Part shown: positions 1 to 8,571 of the stretch, in pieces | How positions within the stretch are numbered: the first letter of the stretch is position 1 | Layout of the letters: the number at the start of each line of letters is the position of its first letter | NCBI RefSeq assembly: GCF_003990915.1 | Contig: NZ_BHXQ01000001.1 | Coordinates: 489,402-553,401, forward strand | Source of the DNA: Chryseotalea sanaruensis | Lineage (GTDB): Bacteria > Bacteroidota > Bacteroidia > Cytophagales > Cyclobacteriaceae | Reading direction: 5' to 3' | DNA length: 64,000 bases | Notes under the pieces: model-generated | The model's database searches: none | Seen by the model: only the letters and a program-made list of their open reading frames with translations | What the model was told of the DNA's origin: nothing | Program-made: the position numbers and the translations under genes

Positions 1-420
1 TTTCTCTTTTCCGATACGAATAAACTTGATGTCCCATGGCGTGTTTACAAAAGGAATTTGAACCTTGCTGCCTATATCTTTGATGCTTGCGATAGGATAG
101 TAGTTAATAACCAACTTTATGGTAAAGGCATTGTAAGCGTTAATCCAATATGCCATTTGTTCGTTTTTGGTCCATGTTGTGGGATTGGGTGCATTCTTAC
201 TGATGATTGTTAGGTATTGATTCAACACAACCGAATCTTTTATGAAACCCTTGTAATTCACCCTTCCCTCGGGTGAAACATGCTTTTTTAACAAAGCATC
301 ATAGATGGCATGCGAGGGTGAGCCTGTTTGTGACCAGCTTTCTGTAGATAAGTTGAAAAGTATAAATAACAAAATACTACCTCGTAGGGCGTTACCTATG
401 TTTATTTGAGAATTTATCAT
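1..420 (-). CDS. DUF547 domain protein, N-terminal part (runs off left edge)
   Basis: Reading the minus strand from the ATG at 420 gives 140 uninterrupted codons to the window edge, so the C-terminus is missing. The first 30 or so residues look like a signal peptide: a short polar stretch with Arg13, then a hydrophobic run, ending near SWSQ. Residues about 90-115 contain YWINAYNAFTIKLV followed by YYPIASIKDI, the characteristic core of DUF547 proteins. The family is exported in many Bacteroidota, but its biochemical role is not established. An in-frame ATG five codons upstream (435) is an alternative start. The gene is divergent from the DUF6134-like gene starting at 471, with about 50 bases between them for both promoters. 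Confidence 0.75.
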   Translation of the reverse strand, partial: MINSQINIGNALRGSILLFILFNLSTESWSQTGSPSHAIYDALLKKHVSPEGRVNYKGFIKDSVVLNQYLTIISKNAPNPTTWTKNEQMAYWINAYNAFTIKLVINYYPIASIKDIGSKVQIPFVNTPWDIKFIRIGKEK

Positions 421-470
421 TAGTCTGTTCAACATTGTTGAAGAATACTTAGTTTTGGACGACTGCATAT

Positions 471-1091
471 ATGAGATCACTATTTTTACTAACAACTATA
501 CTTCTATTGGGGTTCAACTTTTATGGCTATTCTCAAAATGATACAATTAACGATGTGCGAAATTTTGACATAAAAGTGGCTGGAGTAATTGTAGGTGAAA
601 TGAAAGCCACCAAAAAGCACGAAGACACAATTACCCATTACACCATTAACAGCAAAGTAAAGTTCTGGTTTTTCGTAACTGTGGCTATTGAGCACACGGC
701 TGAGGTGCTATATTATAATGATAAACTGATTTACTCTAAGTCTACCTCTGTTACTAACAATGGTACTTATCTAAGTACAATAATTTGGAATAAGGATAAA
801 TACGATGTTGAAGTGAATACTTATGATTACGTAAACAAAAGGAGTATTAACAAAGTAATAAAACATAATGTGGCAACGCTCTATTTTGAAGAACCAAAAG
901 CAGTGAAAGAGTTATTATTAGATAGCTTTGGTGAAATGGCTACTGTAACAACAACTAAGGTAGGAACGTATCTGGTTGAAGTAAGTGGGAAAAAAAATTA
1001 CTTTGAATATAAAGATGGAAAGCTTGTACTTGCCAATGTGCATAGCAAATTTAAAAATTATAATGTAGTCGCCCGGGCCTATGACGATTAG
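471..1091 (+). CDS. Secreted DUF6134-like protein
   Basis: A 206-residue protein with an N-terminal signal peptide (about residues 1-21, ending GYSQ). The mature part is rich in beta-strand-forming sequence, with FDIKVAGVIVGEM near the start and alternating polar/hydrophobic stretches afterwards. The pattern recalls DUF6134, a Bacteroidota family of exported proteins of unknown function. This is assigned by recollection of the family style and is not certain. It leads a compact rightward operon: its last 11 bases overlap the start of the glycosyltransferase gene, which suggests translational coupling. Confidence 0.55.
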   Translation: MRSLFLLTTILLLGFNFYGYSQNDTINDVRNFDIKVAGVIVGEMKATKKHEDTITHYTINSKVKFWFFVTVAIEHTAEVLYYNDKLIYSKSTSVTNNGTYLSTIIWNKDKYDVEVNTYDYVNKRSINKVIKHNVATLYFEEPKAVKELLLDSFGEMATVTTTKVGTYLVEVSGKKNYFEYKDGKLVLANVHSKFKNYNVVARAYDD

Positions 1092-1791
1092 CGTTATTAT
1101 TCCAACGGTAAATGAGGATGCGATTATTAGTGAAAGAATTTATTTTATCCGTGAACATGGGGGATCAACTGTAGTAGAGATAATTGTATGCGATGGCGAT
1201 AGTGATGATGAAACTGTTATGCGTGCAGAGAAAGCCGGTGCACGGATTATTCGTTGTGCCGAACGAAACAGGGCCCTGCAGATGAATGCTGGGGCAGAAC
1301 ATGCCAAAGCTGATGTACTTTATTTTGTTCATGCAGATACGCAGTTAAACAGTAGCTTTGTAACAGATATATCAGGTGCTCTGACTAATGGTTTTGTCTC
1401 CGGTTGCTATCGCTATGTATTTGATTCAGAAAAGCTTATGCTAAAAGTAAATGCCTGGTTTACCCGATTCGACCTTATGTTTTGCAGGGGAGGAGATCAG
1501 ACGCTTTTTGTGAAGAAAGAGGTGTTTAGAGCTTTAAATGGCTTCAATGAAAGTTTCGTGATCATGGAAGACTATGAATTTTTAAAGCGTGTGCAACAAC
1601 AAGCCTCATTTCTGATCATTCCAAAATATGTAATTGTTAGTTCGCGTAAATATAATGACAATTCATGGTTAAGGGTTCAGTTCAGTAATCTGGTGGCCTT
1701 TTCCATGTATCGTTTTAAAATGTCACCAAAAAAAATTAAGATTGCCTACAAAAAAATGCTTAACTATCGGCACGATGGAATATGTAATTAG
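1081..1791 (+). CDS. Family 2 glycosyltransferase, TIGR04283 type
   Basis: 236 residues with a GT-A fold glycosyltransferase pattern. It starts SVIIPTVNE, has the nucleotide-sugar region ICDGDSDDET, and carries FVHADTQL as the DxD-like metal/nucleotide motif. The segment GRNRA-like 'CAERNRALQMNAGA' followed by 'VLYFVHADT' and 'FCRGGDQTLFV' is typical of the TIGR04283 family, found in arsenosugar and rSAM/selenodomain contexts. It presumably transfers a sugar from a nucleotide donor, but the acceptor is unknown and no arsenosugar or radical-SAM genes are visible nearby. The start ATG overlaps the upstream gene by 11 bases, and the end overlaps the VOC gene by 17 bases, so the three genes are likely one transcript. 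Confidence 0.8.
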   Translation: MTISVIIPTVNEDAIISERIYFIREHGGSTVVEIIVCDGDSDDETVMRAEKAGARIIRCAERNRALQMNAGAEHAKADVLYFVHADTQLNSSFVTDISGALTNGFVSGCYRYVFDSEKLMLKVNAWFTRFDLMFCRGGDQTLFVKKEVFRALNGFNESFVIMEDYEFLKRVQQQASFLIIPKYVIVSSRKYNDNSWLRVQFSNLVAFSMYRFKMSPKKIKIAYKKMLNYRHDGICN

Positions 1792-2833
1792 TGGAATACA
1801 ACAGGTTGGTATAGGGGTTAGAGATGCTGAAGAGGCGTGGACTTGGTACCGTAAGCATTTTGGTTTTGATGTACCTATTTTTAAGGATGCCGCACGTGCT
1901 TCTTTGATGACACGTTACACATCGGGCATAGCTGAGACCCGTTATGCAATTTTGGCGATGAACCTGCAAGGCGGAGGGGGCTTCGAAATTTGGCAATATA
2001 CCTCTAAGGAGCCCGTTGCAGCATCAGCTAAGCATGTTTTAGGAGACACTGGCATATTTGCGGTTAAACTTAAGTCGAATAATGTAGAACAATCCTATCA
2101 GTCACTTAAGAGTAAAGGCGCACATGTTTTAGGTAAACCAGAGAAATCACCTGATGGCCGGATGCATTTCTTTGTGGAAGATCCATATGGTAATTTATTT
2201 GAAATAACAGAAGGGCACAGTTGGTTTAAGCGTGGTACTTTCCCAAATGGTGGCGTAAGCGGTGTAGTTATTGGCGTATCCGACATGGAAAAAGCACTGC
2301 CACTATATAAGAATATTCTAGGGCACCAGTCTGTATGTTATGACAGCACGCAGAAATTCAGCGATCTGGAGAATCTGGAGGGAGGAAAGGATACTTTCAG
2401 AAGGGTGCTTTTAAAAGTTTCAGGTCCATGCCGAGGTGCATTTGGTAACTTACTGGGTAGTACTGAGATTGAATTGGTTGAGACAAAAGAACGTAAACCA
2501 GCCAAAATTTATGAAAGCAGAAACTGGGGCGACCTGGGTTTTATCCACGTTTGCTTCGATATAAGAGGCATGAAATTGTTGGCGAAGAAATGTACAGAAG
2601 TGGGCAATGCCTTTACAGTCGACAGTAGTAATTCTTTTGATATGGGTAAAGCAGCAGGGCACTTCTCTTACATTGAAGACCCTGATCAAACCCTTATCGA
2701 GTTTGTGGAAACACACAAATTACCAATTATTGAAAAACTTGGTCTTTTCCTGAATATTAAAAACAGAGCTCCTGAAAAGCCGCTACCTAACTGGATGTTG
2801 GGTATGTTGTCGTTAAACAGAGTTAAAGATTAG
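1775..2833 (+). CDS. Two-domain VOC (glyoxalase/dioxygenase fold) protein
   Basis: I chose the ATG at 1775 (MEYVISGIQQVGIGV) because the reading frame upstream of it lies inside the glycosyltransferase gene and adds nothing family-like. The 352-residue product contains two vicinal-oxygen-chelate modules. The first is about residues 1-130: QQVGIGVRDAEEAWTWY, then a terminal HFFVEDPYGNLFEI. The second is about 150-320: GVVIGVSDMEKALPLY, ending HFSYIEDPDQTLIEFVE. The 'DP.G/Q..IE' endings are the usual metal-ligand strand of VOC enzymes. The substrate cannot be told from sequence; possibilities are a lyase, isomerase or ring-cleavage dioxygenase. It is the last gene of the three-gene overlapping operon. 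Confidence 0.75.
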   Translation: MEYVISGIQQVGIGVRDAEEAWTWYRKHFGFDVPIFKDAARASLMTRYTSGIAETRYAILAMNLQGGGGFEIWQYTSKEPVAASAKHVLGDTGIFAVKLKSNNVEQSYQSLKSKGAHVLGKPEKSPDGRMHFFVEDPYGNLFEITEGHSWFKRGTFPNGGVSGVVIGVSDMEKALPLYKNILGHQSVCYDSTQKFSDLENLEGGKDTFRRVLLKVSGPCRGAFGNLLGSTEIELVETKERKPAKIYESRNWGDLGFIHVCFDIRGMKLLAKKCTEVGNAFTVDSSNSFDMGKAAGHFSYIEDPDQTLIEFVETHKLPIIEKLGLFLNIKNRAPEKPLPNWMLGMLSLNRVKD

Positions 2834-3037
2834 TAAGTTATTTCTTAATTAACTGATTATTTGTTTTGTAAGTAACTCAGCCATCTACAAACATTAGTTT
2901 GGTGTAACTTGTTGTTATACTAACTCAAGATATTATTTTCTTGATGATTCGAGCCAGATTTAAGGTATGCAATGTGTACTTTTTTGGTATTGAGAAATAA
3001 TGCTGAGCTTAGTTAAGACATCAATTGCTGTTGATAA

Positions 3038-3574
3038 ATGAATAAAGGTCTGTTAATCTTTTGTCTGTTGCTCACTGGCACAGCAGAAGCTCAAAAATAC
3101 AATTCTACCAAGGGAAGTATTTCCTTTCTATCCGATGCTTTAATTGAAGACATTGCCGCAGAGAACACCGCTGCATTGGCAATCCTTGATGCAAGTTCTC
3201 GACAATTGGCTTTCTCTGTCCCAGTAAATGAATTTCAATTCGAAAAGAAGCTCATGCAAGCGCATTTTAATGAAAAGTACCTGGAAACAGAAAAATATCC
3301 CAAAGCTACTTTTCAAGGTTCACTTTCAGATTTTTCAATGACCAGCAAAGCTTCGCAACAAGTAACAGCCAAAGGTAAACTTACGATACATGGTGTTACT
3401 AAAGATGTTCAGATTCCAGGAACGCTTCTAATAGATGCAAAGAGTGAAATAAAAATCAATGCTGCTTTTGTTGTGGCATTAAAGGATTACAATGTTAAAA
3501 TACCGAAATTGCTTTGGGAGAATATTGCAGAAGAGGTAAATGTTAAAATTGATTTTACACTACAACCTAAATAG
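3038..3574 (+). CDS. YceI-family lipid-binding-like periplasmic protein
   Basis: 178 residues with a signal peptide (residues 1-18, ending AEAQ). The body matches the YceI family: KYNSTKGSISFLSDAL at the N-terminus, the FQFEKKLMQAHFNEKYLETEKYP segment in the middle, and LTIHGVTKDVQIPG followed by a lipocalin-like beta-barrel tail. Characterised YceI-fold proteins bind polyisoprenoid chains in an extended barrel, and family members often sit near isoprenoid or electron-transfer genes. Here the carotenoid island begins about 1 kb downstream on the opposite strand. A link to isoprenoid handling is inference. It is followed after 7 bases by the DUF5777 gene, a pairing common in Bacteroidota. Confidence 0.85.
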   Translation: MNKGLLIFCLLLTGTAEAQKYNSTKGSISFLSDALIEDIAAENTAALAILDASSRQLAFSVPVNEFQFEKKLMQAHFNEKYLETEKYPKATFQGSLSDFSMTSKASQQVTAKGKLTIHGVTKDVQIPGTLLIDAKSEIKINAAFVVALKDYNVKIPKLLWENIAEEVNVKIDFTLQPK

Positions 3575-3581
3575 TTAAGCA

Positions 3582-4478
3582 ATGTCATTGAGTGTTAGGT
3601 CTGCATTAAAATTATTTAGCGTATCTGTTTTATTAATGTTAGTTGTTGATGCTACTGCGCAAGATGACTTACTTAAAGAATTAGAAGAATCAGCGCCAGT
3701 AAAAGCGGTTTACACCGAAGCAACATTTAAAGGAACAAGGGCTGTTAATGGCCACTCAATAGAGACAAAACGAGCAGGGGAGTTAGAATTTTTGATCAGT
3801 CATCGTTTTGGTAGACTTAATTCAGGTGCCTATGAATTTTGGGGACTTGATCAGGCGTTTATCAGGATAGGTTTTGAATATGGTATTAATGATCGCTTAG
3901 GAGTGGGCATTGGACGTAATTCATTTAACAAAATTTATGATGGTTATGTTAAGTACAAAGTACTGCGTCAACAAATTGGTATAAAAAACATTCCTGTCAC
4001 CATCACAGCCTTTTCAAGTTTAGCAATACAATCAGTACCTCGCGCCAGCGATAAGCCTGATATTTTGTTTAGTGACCGACTGGCCTATACTGCGCAATTA
4101 CACATCGGAAGAAAGTTCTCTCAAAATCTATCACTGCAACTATCGCCAACAATTATTCATACCAACTTAGTCGATCAGCAAATATTGAAGAATGATCAAT
4201 ATGCGCTTGGAATAGCTGGAAGATATAAGTTAACCAGAAGTCTTTCACTTAATGCTGAATATTATTACCGTGTAGATCCTGTAGAACAAACGCCTTACTA
4301 CAATTCATTAGCTTTTGGCTTGGATATTGAAACGGGTGGTCATGTATTTCAATTGATTGTCTCTAATACACAAGGTATGGTTGAGCGAACTATTATTAAC
4401 GAAACAGAAGGCGATTTTTTAGCAGGCGATATCCACTTTGGATTTAATATTACACGCACGTTTCAACTTGTTAAATAA
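3582..4478 (+). CDS. DUF5777-type outer-membrane beta-barrel protein
   Basis: 298 residues with an N-terminal signal peptide ending DATAQ (about residue 27). The rest consists of alternating short hydrophobic/polar stretches typical of a beta-barrel, e.g. ELEFLISHRFGRL, FIRIGFEYGINDRLGVGIG and HFGFNITRTFQL at the C-terminus. It is consistent with the DUF5777 barrel family, often annotated in Bacteroidota next to YceI. Such proteins are outer-membrane located by prediction and their cargo is unknown. Only 7 bases separate it from the YceI gene, so the two are likely co-transcribed. The gene converges on the reductase gene, with an AT-rich ATTTGAA-type repeat in between. Confidence 0.75.
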   Translation: MSLSVRSALKLFSVSVLLMLVVDATAQDDLLKELEESAPVKAVYTEATFKGTRAVNGHSIETKRAGELEFLISHRFGRLNSGAYEFWGLDQAFIRIGFEYGINDRLGVGIGRNSFNKIYDGYVKYKVLRQQIGIKNIPVTITAFSSLAIQSVPRASDKPDILFSDRLAYTAQLHIGRKFSQNLSLQLSPTIIHTNLVDQQILKNDQYALGIAGRYKLTRSLSLNAEYYYRVDPVEQTPYYNSLAFGLDIETGGHVFQLIVSNTQGMVERTIINETEGDFLAGDIHFGFNITRTFQLVK

Positions 4479-4508
4479 TTTCAAATTTGAAATTTGAAAT
4501 TTAAAATT
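4479..4508. repeat. ATTTGAA/TTCAAAT intergenic AT-rich repeat
   Basis: The junction of the convergent DUF5777 and reductase genes is made of overlapping ATTTCAAATTTGAAATTTGA units, which are partly self-complementary. Similar stretches occur at about 5529-5560, 20650-20680, 20810-20838 and 49151-49176. They are a lineage-style low-complexity element and can fold into weak hairpins. A terminator role here is possible but unproven. Confidence 0.6.
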
Positions 4509-5520
4509 GAAGAGACACATCCCCGTTAATGGGAAACCCTGTGCATGTTAGTATTCTTCCTTTAGCAAGATCAGCATCGGTCAATACTTCATTGCGTTGC
4601 ATCCACACTTCCCCCTTTGTGCAAGTGGCTGCACAAGCGCCACAACGACCAGCTTCACAACTATAAGGCAAATCGATTCCATTCTCTTTTGCGGCTTGCA
4701 AAATATTAATTGGATATTGAGTAGTTATTTTATGCATTATCCCTTCAAACTGAATAAACACATTATGCCTATTTGTTTCAGGAGGAAGGGTTTGTTGGCG
4801 TGCAGGTGGTGTGTGGAAGACTTCTTTGAATACTTGAGTGGGCGGAATACCTTGAGCAATTAATGTAACTAATGCCATCTGCCGGTAATCTAGTGGGCCA
4901 CATACATAAGCTAAGGTTTTTGAAGGTTGCTCAACATAAATTTGAAAGAGTTCTTCCAATACACTTTTGCCTAATCGCGCACGCATTAAGTTTTTTGCAT
5001 CGCTAAACAAAAATTCTATTTGCAGTCGTTCTAAGAACTTATTTTGCAGTTCTCTTAACTCAGTTAAAAATACGGTACTCTTTTCATCATGGTTACTATA
5101 AATCAAAATCAGTCTCAAGTATGGCTGAAAGTGCAACACTTCTTTTATTATTGAAATCAGAGGCGTGATGCCACTGCCAGCTGCCAATAATAAGACAGTG
5201 TTAAATTGAGTTGTTTGTTTTGGTAAAGTGAATAGACCTGAAGCGCCATTGCTCAATACATGGTCACCCACTTTTAGATCATCAAAAAACCAGCGTGATA
5301 TTTCCCCATTATTGATCCGCTTAACAGTTATGGTAGGGAAGAGATCAAGAACCGGATGCGAGGAGAAAGAATATTGTCTGCGTATTTCTTCCGTTAACCC
5401 TTTTTTAATAATAGTTAAAAACTGACCTGGTTGGTACAATAACTTCTGATGATTTTCGAAAACAAATGACTTTGTATCAGCTGTTTCTTCTCTTATCTCC
5501 TTTACTTTTAATTCAAACAT
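4501..5520 (-). CDS. Flavin/NAD(P)H oxidoreductase with C-terminal 2Fe-2S ferredoxin domain
   Basis: The ATG at 5520 (MFELKVKEI) is preferred over a TTG five codons upstream, giving 339 residues. Domain order is the ferredoxin-NADP reductase type. A FAD-binding barrel comes first, with RQYSFSSHP as the flavin motif (about residues 50-60). A NAD(P)-binding domain follows, with LLLAAGSGITPLISI and YVCGPLDYR. A plant-type 2Fe-2S domain comes last, with the Cys pattern SCEAGRCGACAATC and a distal Cys in LTCTGFP. This matches the PaaK/HcaD-like hybrid reductases that feed electrons from NAD(P)H to oxygenases, desaturases or hydroxylases. It is the distal gene of the carotenoid island, so its partner could be a carotenoid hydroxylase outside the window; that is inference. 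Confidence 0.85.
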   Translation of the reverse strand: MFELKVKEIREETADTKSFVFENHQKLLYQPGQFLTIIKKGLTEEIRRQYSFSSHPVLDLFPTITVKRINNGEISRWFFDDLKVGDHVLSNGASGLFTLPKQTTQFNTVLLLAAGSGITPLISIIKEVLHFQPYLRLILIYSNHDEKSTVFLTELRELQNKFLERLQIEFLFSDAKNLMRARLGKSVLEELFQIYVEQPSKTLAYVCGPLDYRQMALVTLIAQGIPPTQVFKEVFHTPPARQQTLPPETNRHNVFIQFEGIMHKITTQYPINILQAAKENGIDLPYSCEAGRCGACAATCTKGEVWMQRNEVLTDADLAKGRILTCTGFPINGDVSLQF

Positions 5521-5573
5521 CTTTAACAATTTCAAATTACAAATTTCAAACTTGAAACTTGTAATTAATTAAT

Positions 5574-7022
5574 CTATTTACCAAACGCTATTCCCTTAGC
5601 CATTTTAGGAAAGATAAGTCCATGAAAGGGGAGCACGGCATACCAATACAATCGTCCCCAAATACCCAGCGGTCGAAAGGTAGCAGTTTGAATAAGAACT
5701 TTTTTACCTGCATGTATCTTTAGTTTAAATTCAAGCCACGCTTCACCCGGCAATTTCATTTCAGCATATAATAAAAGTCTGCCTTGTTCCTTGTCTGCGA
5801 CCAACACTCTCCAAAAATCCAGAGCATCACCAGGTTTCAAATCGTCTTCACTTCTTCTGCCCCTTCCTAGTCCTACACCACCAACCATTTTATCAGCCAC
5901 ACCACGCAAGCGCCACATCCAGTTTCCAAAGAACCAACCCTTTTCTCCACCAATTCCCCACAGTCTTTTAATAATCACTTCATTTGTATCGGTGTAGGGA
6001 ACAACGCGTTTATCCAGGAAGCATCCAAAATAAGGAACCTCAACATAATTTAAGAACTGCGAGTTAATGGATGGGTTATTGACTGCATCCTTCCAACTTG
6101 AAATTACATTCCGTTGTTGAATCTTACCAAATGCCATTTTAAGTGCTTCCTCGTAAGTAAATAAGTGTATGGGCACAAGTTTTTGTATGGCATCATCCTT
6201 ACACACCACTTCATTACGCAGACTACTTACTAACGTTTTAGCAAGAGTTAAGGAGGTAGAAGTAACAAAATAAAGCCAATGAGAAGAAAGCTTAGGAGAA
6301 AGAACGGGCACAGGAATAATCCAGCGCTTTAACTTTCGGATGCGTGCGTAAGTCATCAGCATATCATGATAACTGAGTACATCTTTACCGCCCACATCAA
6401 AAGTTTGATCATAAACAGCAGGCTTAAGTAGTACACCACGTAGGTATTCAATGATATTGCGTATGCCGATGGGTTGACATTTTGTTTTTAGCCATTTCGG
6501 GGCCACCATTAGCGGTAATTTTTCTACTAAGTCGCGAATAATTTCGAACGAAGCACTACCCGAGCCTATAATAATGGCTGCCCGTAAAACGGTTAGCGGT
6601 GCTTTAGCCGATTTTAGAATTTCTTCAACTCCTTTGCGGGAGCTTAGGTGTTTAGATAGCTTACTGTCATTAGCAATACCGCCTAAGTATATAATTTGTT
6701 GCGCTGAGGTTTTATCGCAATACCTGATAAAATTATTTGCTTGTAAAGCTTCTTGTGATTGAAAAGAACTAAGGTTATTACCCATAGAATGCACCAGGTA
6801 ATAGGCAGCATCAATATCAGTGGTCAAGTGTTGAAGTGAATTGGCATCTGTTAAATCGCCCTCCAGGACTTCAATATTTTTCAGGTGTGCTTCTGAAAAA
6901 TCATCAAAGTCGAAACGTCTTTTATCGCGCACTAAGCAAAGTACATGATGTCCGTCTTCCACCAGTACAGGCAGTAAGCGTCTTCCTATGTAACCAGTTG
7001 ATCCTGTAAGAAGTATTTTCAT
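5574..7022 (-). CDS. SDR-family NAD(P)-binding protein with DUF2867-like C-terminus
   Basis: 482 residues. The N-terminus is a Rossmann fold with the extended/atypical SDR glycine motif TGSTGYIG (residues 6-13), then a YYLVHSMG segment (about 75-82) and QIIYLGGI (about 108-115). After about residue 310 the protein changes to a domain with WFFGNWMWRLRGVADKMVGG and GDALDFWRVL, the pattern of DUF2867 found fused to NmrA-like SDR proteins. The enzymatic reaction is unknown; such proteins are recurrent members of light-inducible clusters with photolyases and MerR/LitR regulators. It lies 47 bases downstream of the photolyase gene on the same strand and is probably part of the same transcript. Confidence 0.8.
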   Translation of the reverse strand: MKILLTGSTGYIGRRLLPVLVEDGHHVLCLVRDKRRFDFDDFSEAHLKNIEVLEGDLTDANSLQHLTTDIDAAYYLVHSMGNNLSSFQSQEALQANNFIRYCDKTSAQQIIYLGGIANDSKLSKHLSSRKGVEEILKSAKAPLTVLRAAIIIGSGSASFEIIRDLVEKLPLMVAPKWLKTKCQPIGIRNIIEYLRGVLLKPAVYDQTFDVGGKDVLSYHDMLMTYARIRKLKRWIIPVPVLSPKLSSHWLYFVTSTSLTLAKTLVSSLRNEVVCKDDAIQKLVPIHLFTYEEALKMAFGKIQQRNVISSWKDAVNNPSINSQFLNYVEVPYFGCFLDKRVVPYTDTNEVIIKRLWGIGGEKGWFFGNWMWRLRGVADKMVGGVGLGRGRRSEDDLKPGDALDFWRVLVADKEQGRLLLYAEMKLPGEAWLEFKLKIHAGKKVLIQTATFRPLGIWGRLYWYAVLPFHGLIFPKMAKGIAFGK

Positions 7023-7069
7023 ATAGTGCGCATCTGCTGTTAGTAACAGCAGATAGCTCGGATAGTTAA

Positions 7070-8398
7070 TTATTCAGCCAAGGCTTCTTTGTACGTTTTT
7101 AAAACACGATCTCGAGCAAAGGTGTGATCAACAATTGGAGTAGGGTAGTCAGGGGTACCAAATTCGGGTACCCATTTTTTAATGTACTCGAATTTGGGAT
7201 CAAATTTTTGGGTTTGCAACGTAGGATTAAACACGCGGAAATAAGGAGCGGCATCGCAACCTGAGCTCGCTGCCCATTGCCAGCCACCATTGTTTGCGGC
7301 CAAATCAAAGTCTAGTAATTTTTTAGCAAAGTATGCTTCGCCCCAACGCCAGTCTATTAATAAATGCTTGGTTAAAAAGCTAGCTACAATCATACGCACA
7401 CGATTATGCATAAAACCAGTAGTATTCAGCTCGCGCATACCGGCATCAACGATAGGGTAACCCGTTTTGCCTTCGCACCATAAGGCAAATCGTTCTTCAT
7501 CTTTGCGCCACGGAATATTGTCGTATGCGGGTTTAAAGGCTTTATCTACAATATGTGGAAAATGCCACAAGATCATGTGGTAAAAGTCGCGCCAAATGAG
7601 TTCGTTTAACCAAACTTCATTTTTCTTCACTGCTATCTGTGCAAGCTTTCTAATACTCACTGTGCCAAAGCGTAAGTGTACACTTAGGCGGGTTGTTCCA
7701 ACTATCGCAGGAAAATTACGTTGCGTATCATATTTTTCAATGATACTTTGTTTGATGATGCGCTCTGGAAAAGTCGCTTCTACATCTTCAAAGCCCAAAC
7801 TTTTTAAAGATGGAATTGAAATAGCTTCGCATTGTTTAAAATGCGAAAAATACTTTTCAGTAGGATAGCTCTTTAAATAAAACTTGTTCAGTTTTGCTTT
7901 CCATTTGCGACTGTATGGTGTAAAAATAGTATAAGGTTTACCATCATCTTTTAATACCTCATCTTTTTCAAAGATCAGTTGATCTTTATAGGTTTTAAAA
8001 TCAATTGCTTTAGTGCTTAAGATATTGCTAACTGTTGCATCACGCTCTAAAGCGTAAGGCTCATAGTCATGATTGGTATAAACAGCTTTAGGATTTAATT
8101 TTTGATAGATGTCTACAGGATTACCATGTAAGACTAATAATGAAGAGCCAAGCTTGATAAGTTCTTCGTGTATTTGCATTAAACTCTGATGAATGAATGC
8201 AACACGTTTATCAGCCTTATCCTCGAGTTTATCCAGGATAGTTGAATCAAAAATGAAGAGTGGAAGAACGGATTTATTTTCTTTGAGTGCGTAATAGAGT
8301 GCCGCGTTGTCCTGCAGGCGCAAATCTCTCCTTAGCCAAACGAGGGTAGTATCTTTGCTGACTAACTTGTTAAGATTTTGAGTTTCTAAGGTTTTCAA
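7070..8398 (-). CDS. phr: Deoxyribodipyrimidine photolyase (class I CPD type)
   Basis: 442 residues reading from a TTG start at 8398; no ATG exists before the conserved LVWLRRDLRLQDN, so a non-ATG start is required. Residues about 18-140 form the Rossmann antenna-chromophore domain. The C-terminal FAD domain contains ELIWRDFYHMILW, GYPIVDAGMRELNTTG, MHNRVRM and NNGGWQWAASSGCDAAPYFR. The Met in NRVRM and the Glu in ELIWRDF are features of cyclobutane-dimer photolyases. The enzyme repairs UV dimers using blue light in the cytoplasm. The first 29 bases overlap the end of the DUF6435 gene, suggesting coupled translation. Its position in a carotenoid island under a B12/light regulator fits a photoprotective role. 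Confidence 0.93.
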   Translation of the reverse strand: MKTLETQNLNKLVSKDTTLVWLRRDLRLQDNAALYYALKENKSVLPLFIFDSTILDKLEDKADKRVAFIHQSLMQIHEELIKLGSSLLVLHGNPVDIYQKLNPKAVYTNHDYEPYALERDATVSNILSTKAIDFKTYKDQLIFEKDEVLKDDGKPYTIFTPYSRKWKAKLNKFYLKSYPTEKYFSHFKQCEAISIPSLKSLGFEDVEATFPERIIKQSIIEKYDTQRNFPAIVGTTRLSVHLRFGTVSIRKLAQIAVKKNEVWLNELIWRDFYHMILWHFPHIVDKAFKPAYDNIPWRKDEERFALWCEGKTGYPIVDAGMRELNTTGFMHNRVRMIVASFLTKHLLIDWRWGEAYFAKKLLDFDLAANNGGWQWAASSGCDAAPYFRVFNPTLQTQKFDPKFEYIKKWVPEFGTPDYPTPIVDHTFARDRVLKTYKEALAE

Positions 8399-8546
8399 TT
8401 TCTTTTTCGAGTTTATCGATGGCTTCCATTTTTACAGCGTATAATTTTAAGTCTCCACTGCGTTGAATATGCATGGCTTCTTCTAAAAGCTTACTACGCT
8501 TTTTCTCAAGGCTTTGCACAGGATTGGATTTGAATAAACCGAACAT
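8370..8546 (-). CDS. Small DUF6435-like protein (58 aa)
   Basis: A short reading frame from ATG 8546 to TAA at 8370, giving a 58-residue protein starting MFGLFKSNPVQSLEKK and ending ENLRNSKS. It is highly charged and predicted almost wholly alpha-helical, with heptad-like Leu/Lys/Glu spacing that suggests a short coiled coil. Length and the start MFGLFKS..P match the DUF6435 (Lacal_2735-like) family of small Bacteroidota proteins of unknown function. It fills the gap between idi and phr in the same direction and overlaps phr by 29 bases in another frame. There is no signal peptide, so a cytoplasmic location is likely. Confidence 0.75.
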   Translation of the reverse strand: MFGLFKSNPVQSLEKKRSKLLEEAMHIQRSGDLKLYAVKMEAIDKLEKEIENLRNSKS

Positions 8547-8571
8547 ATTTTAAAATTTGAAAAGTATAAAA

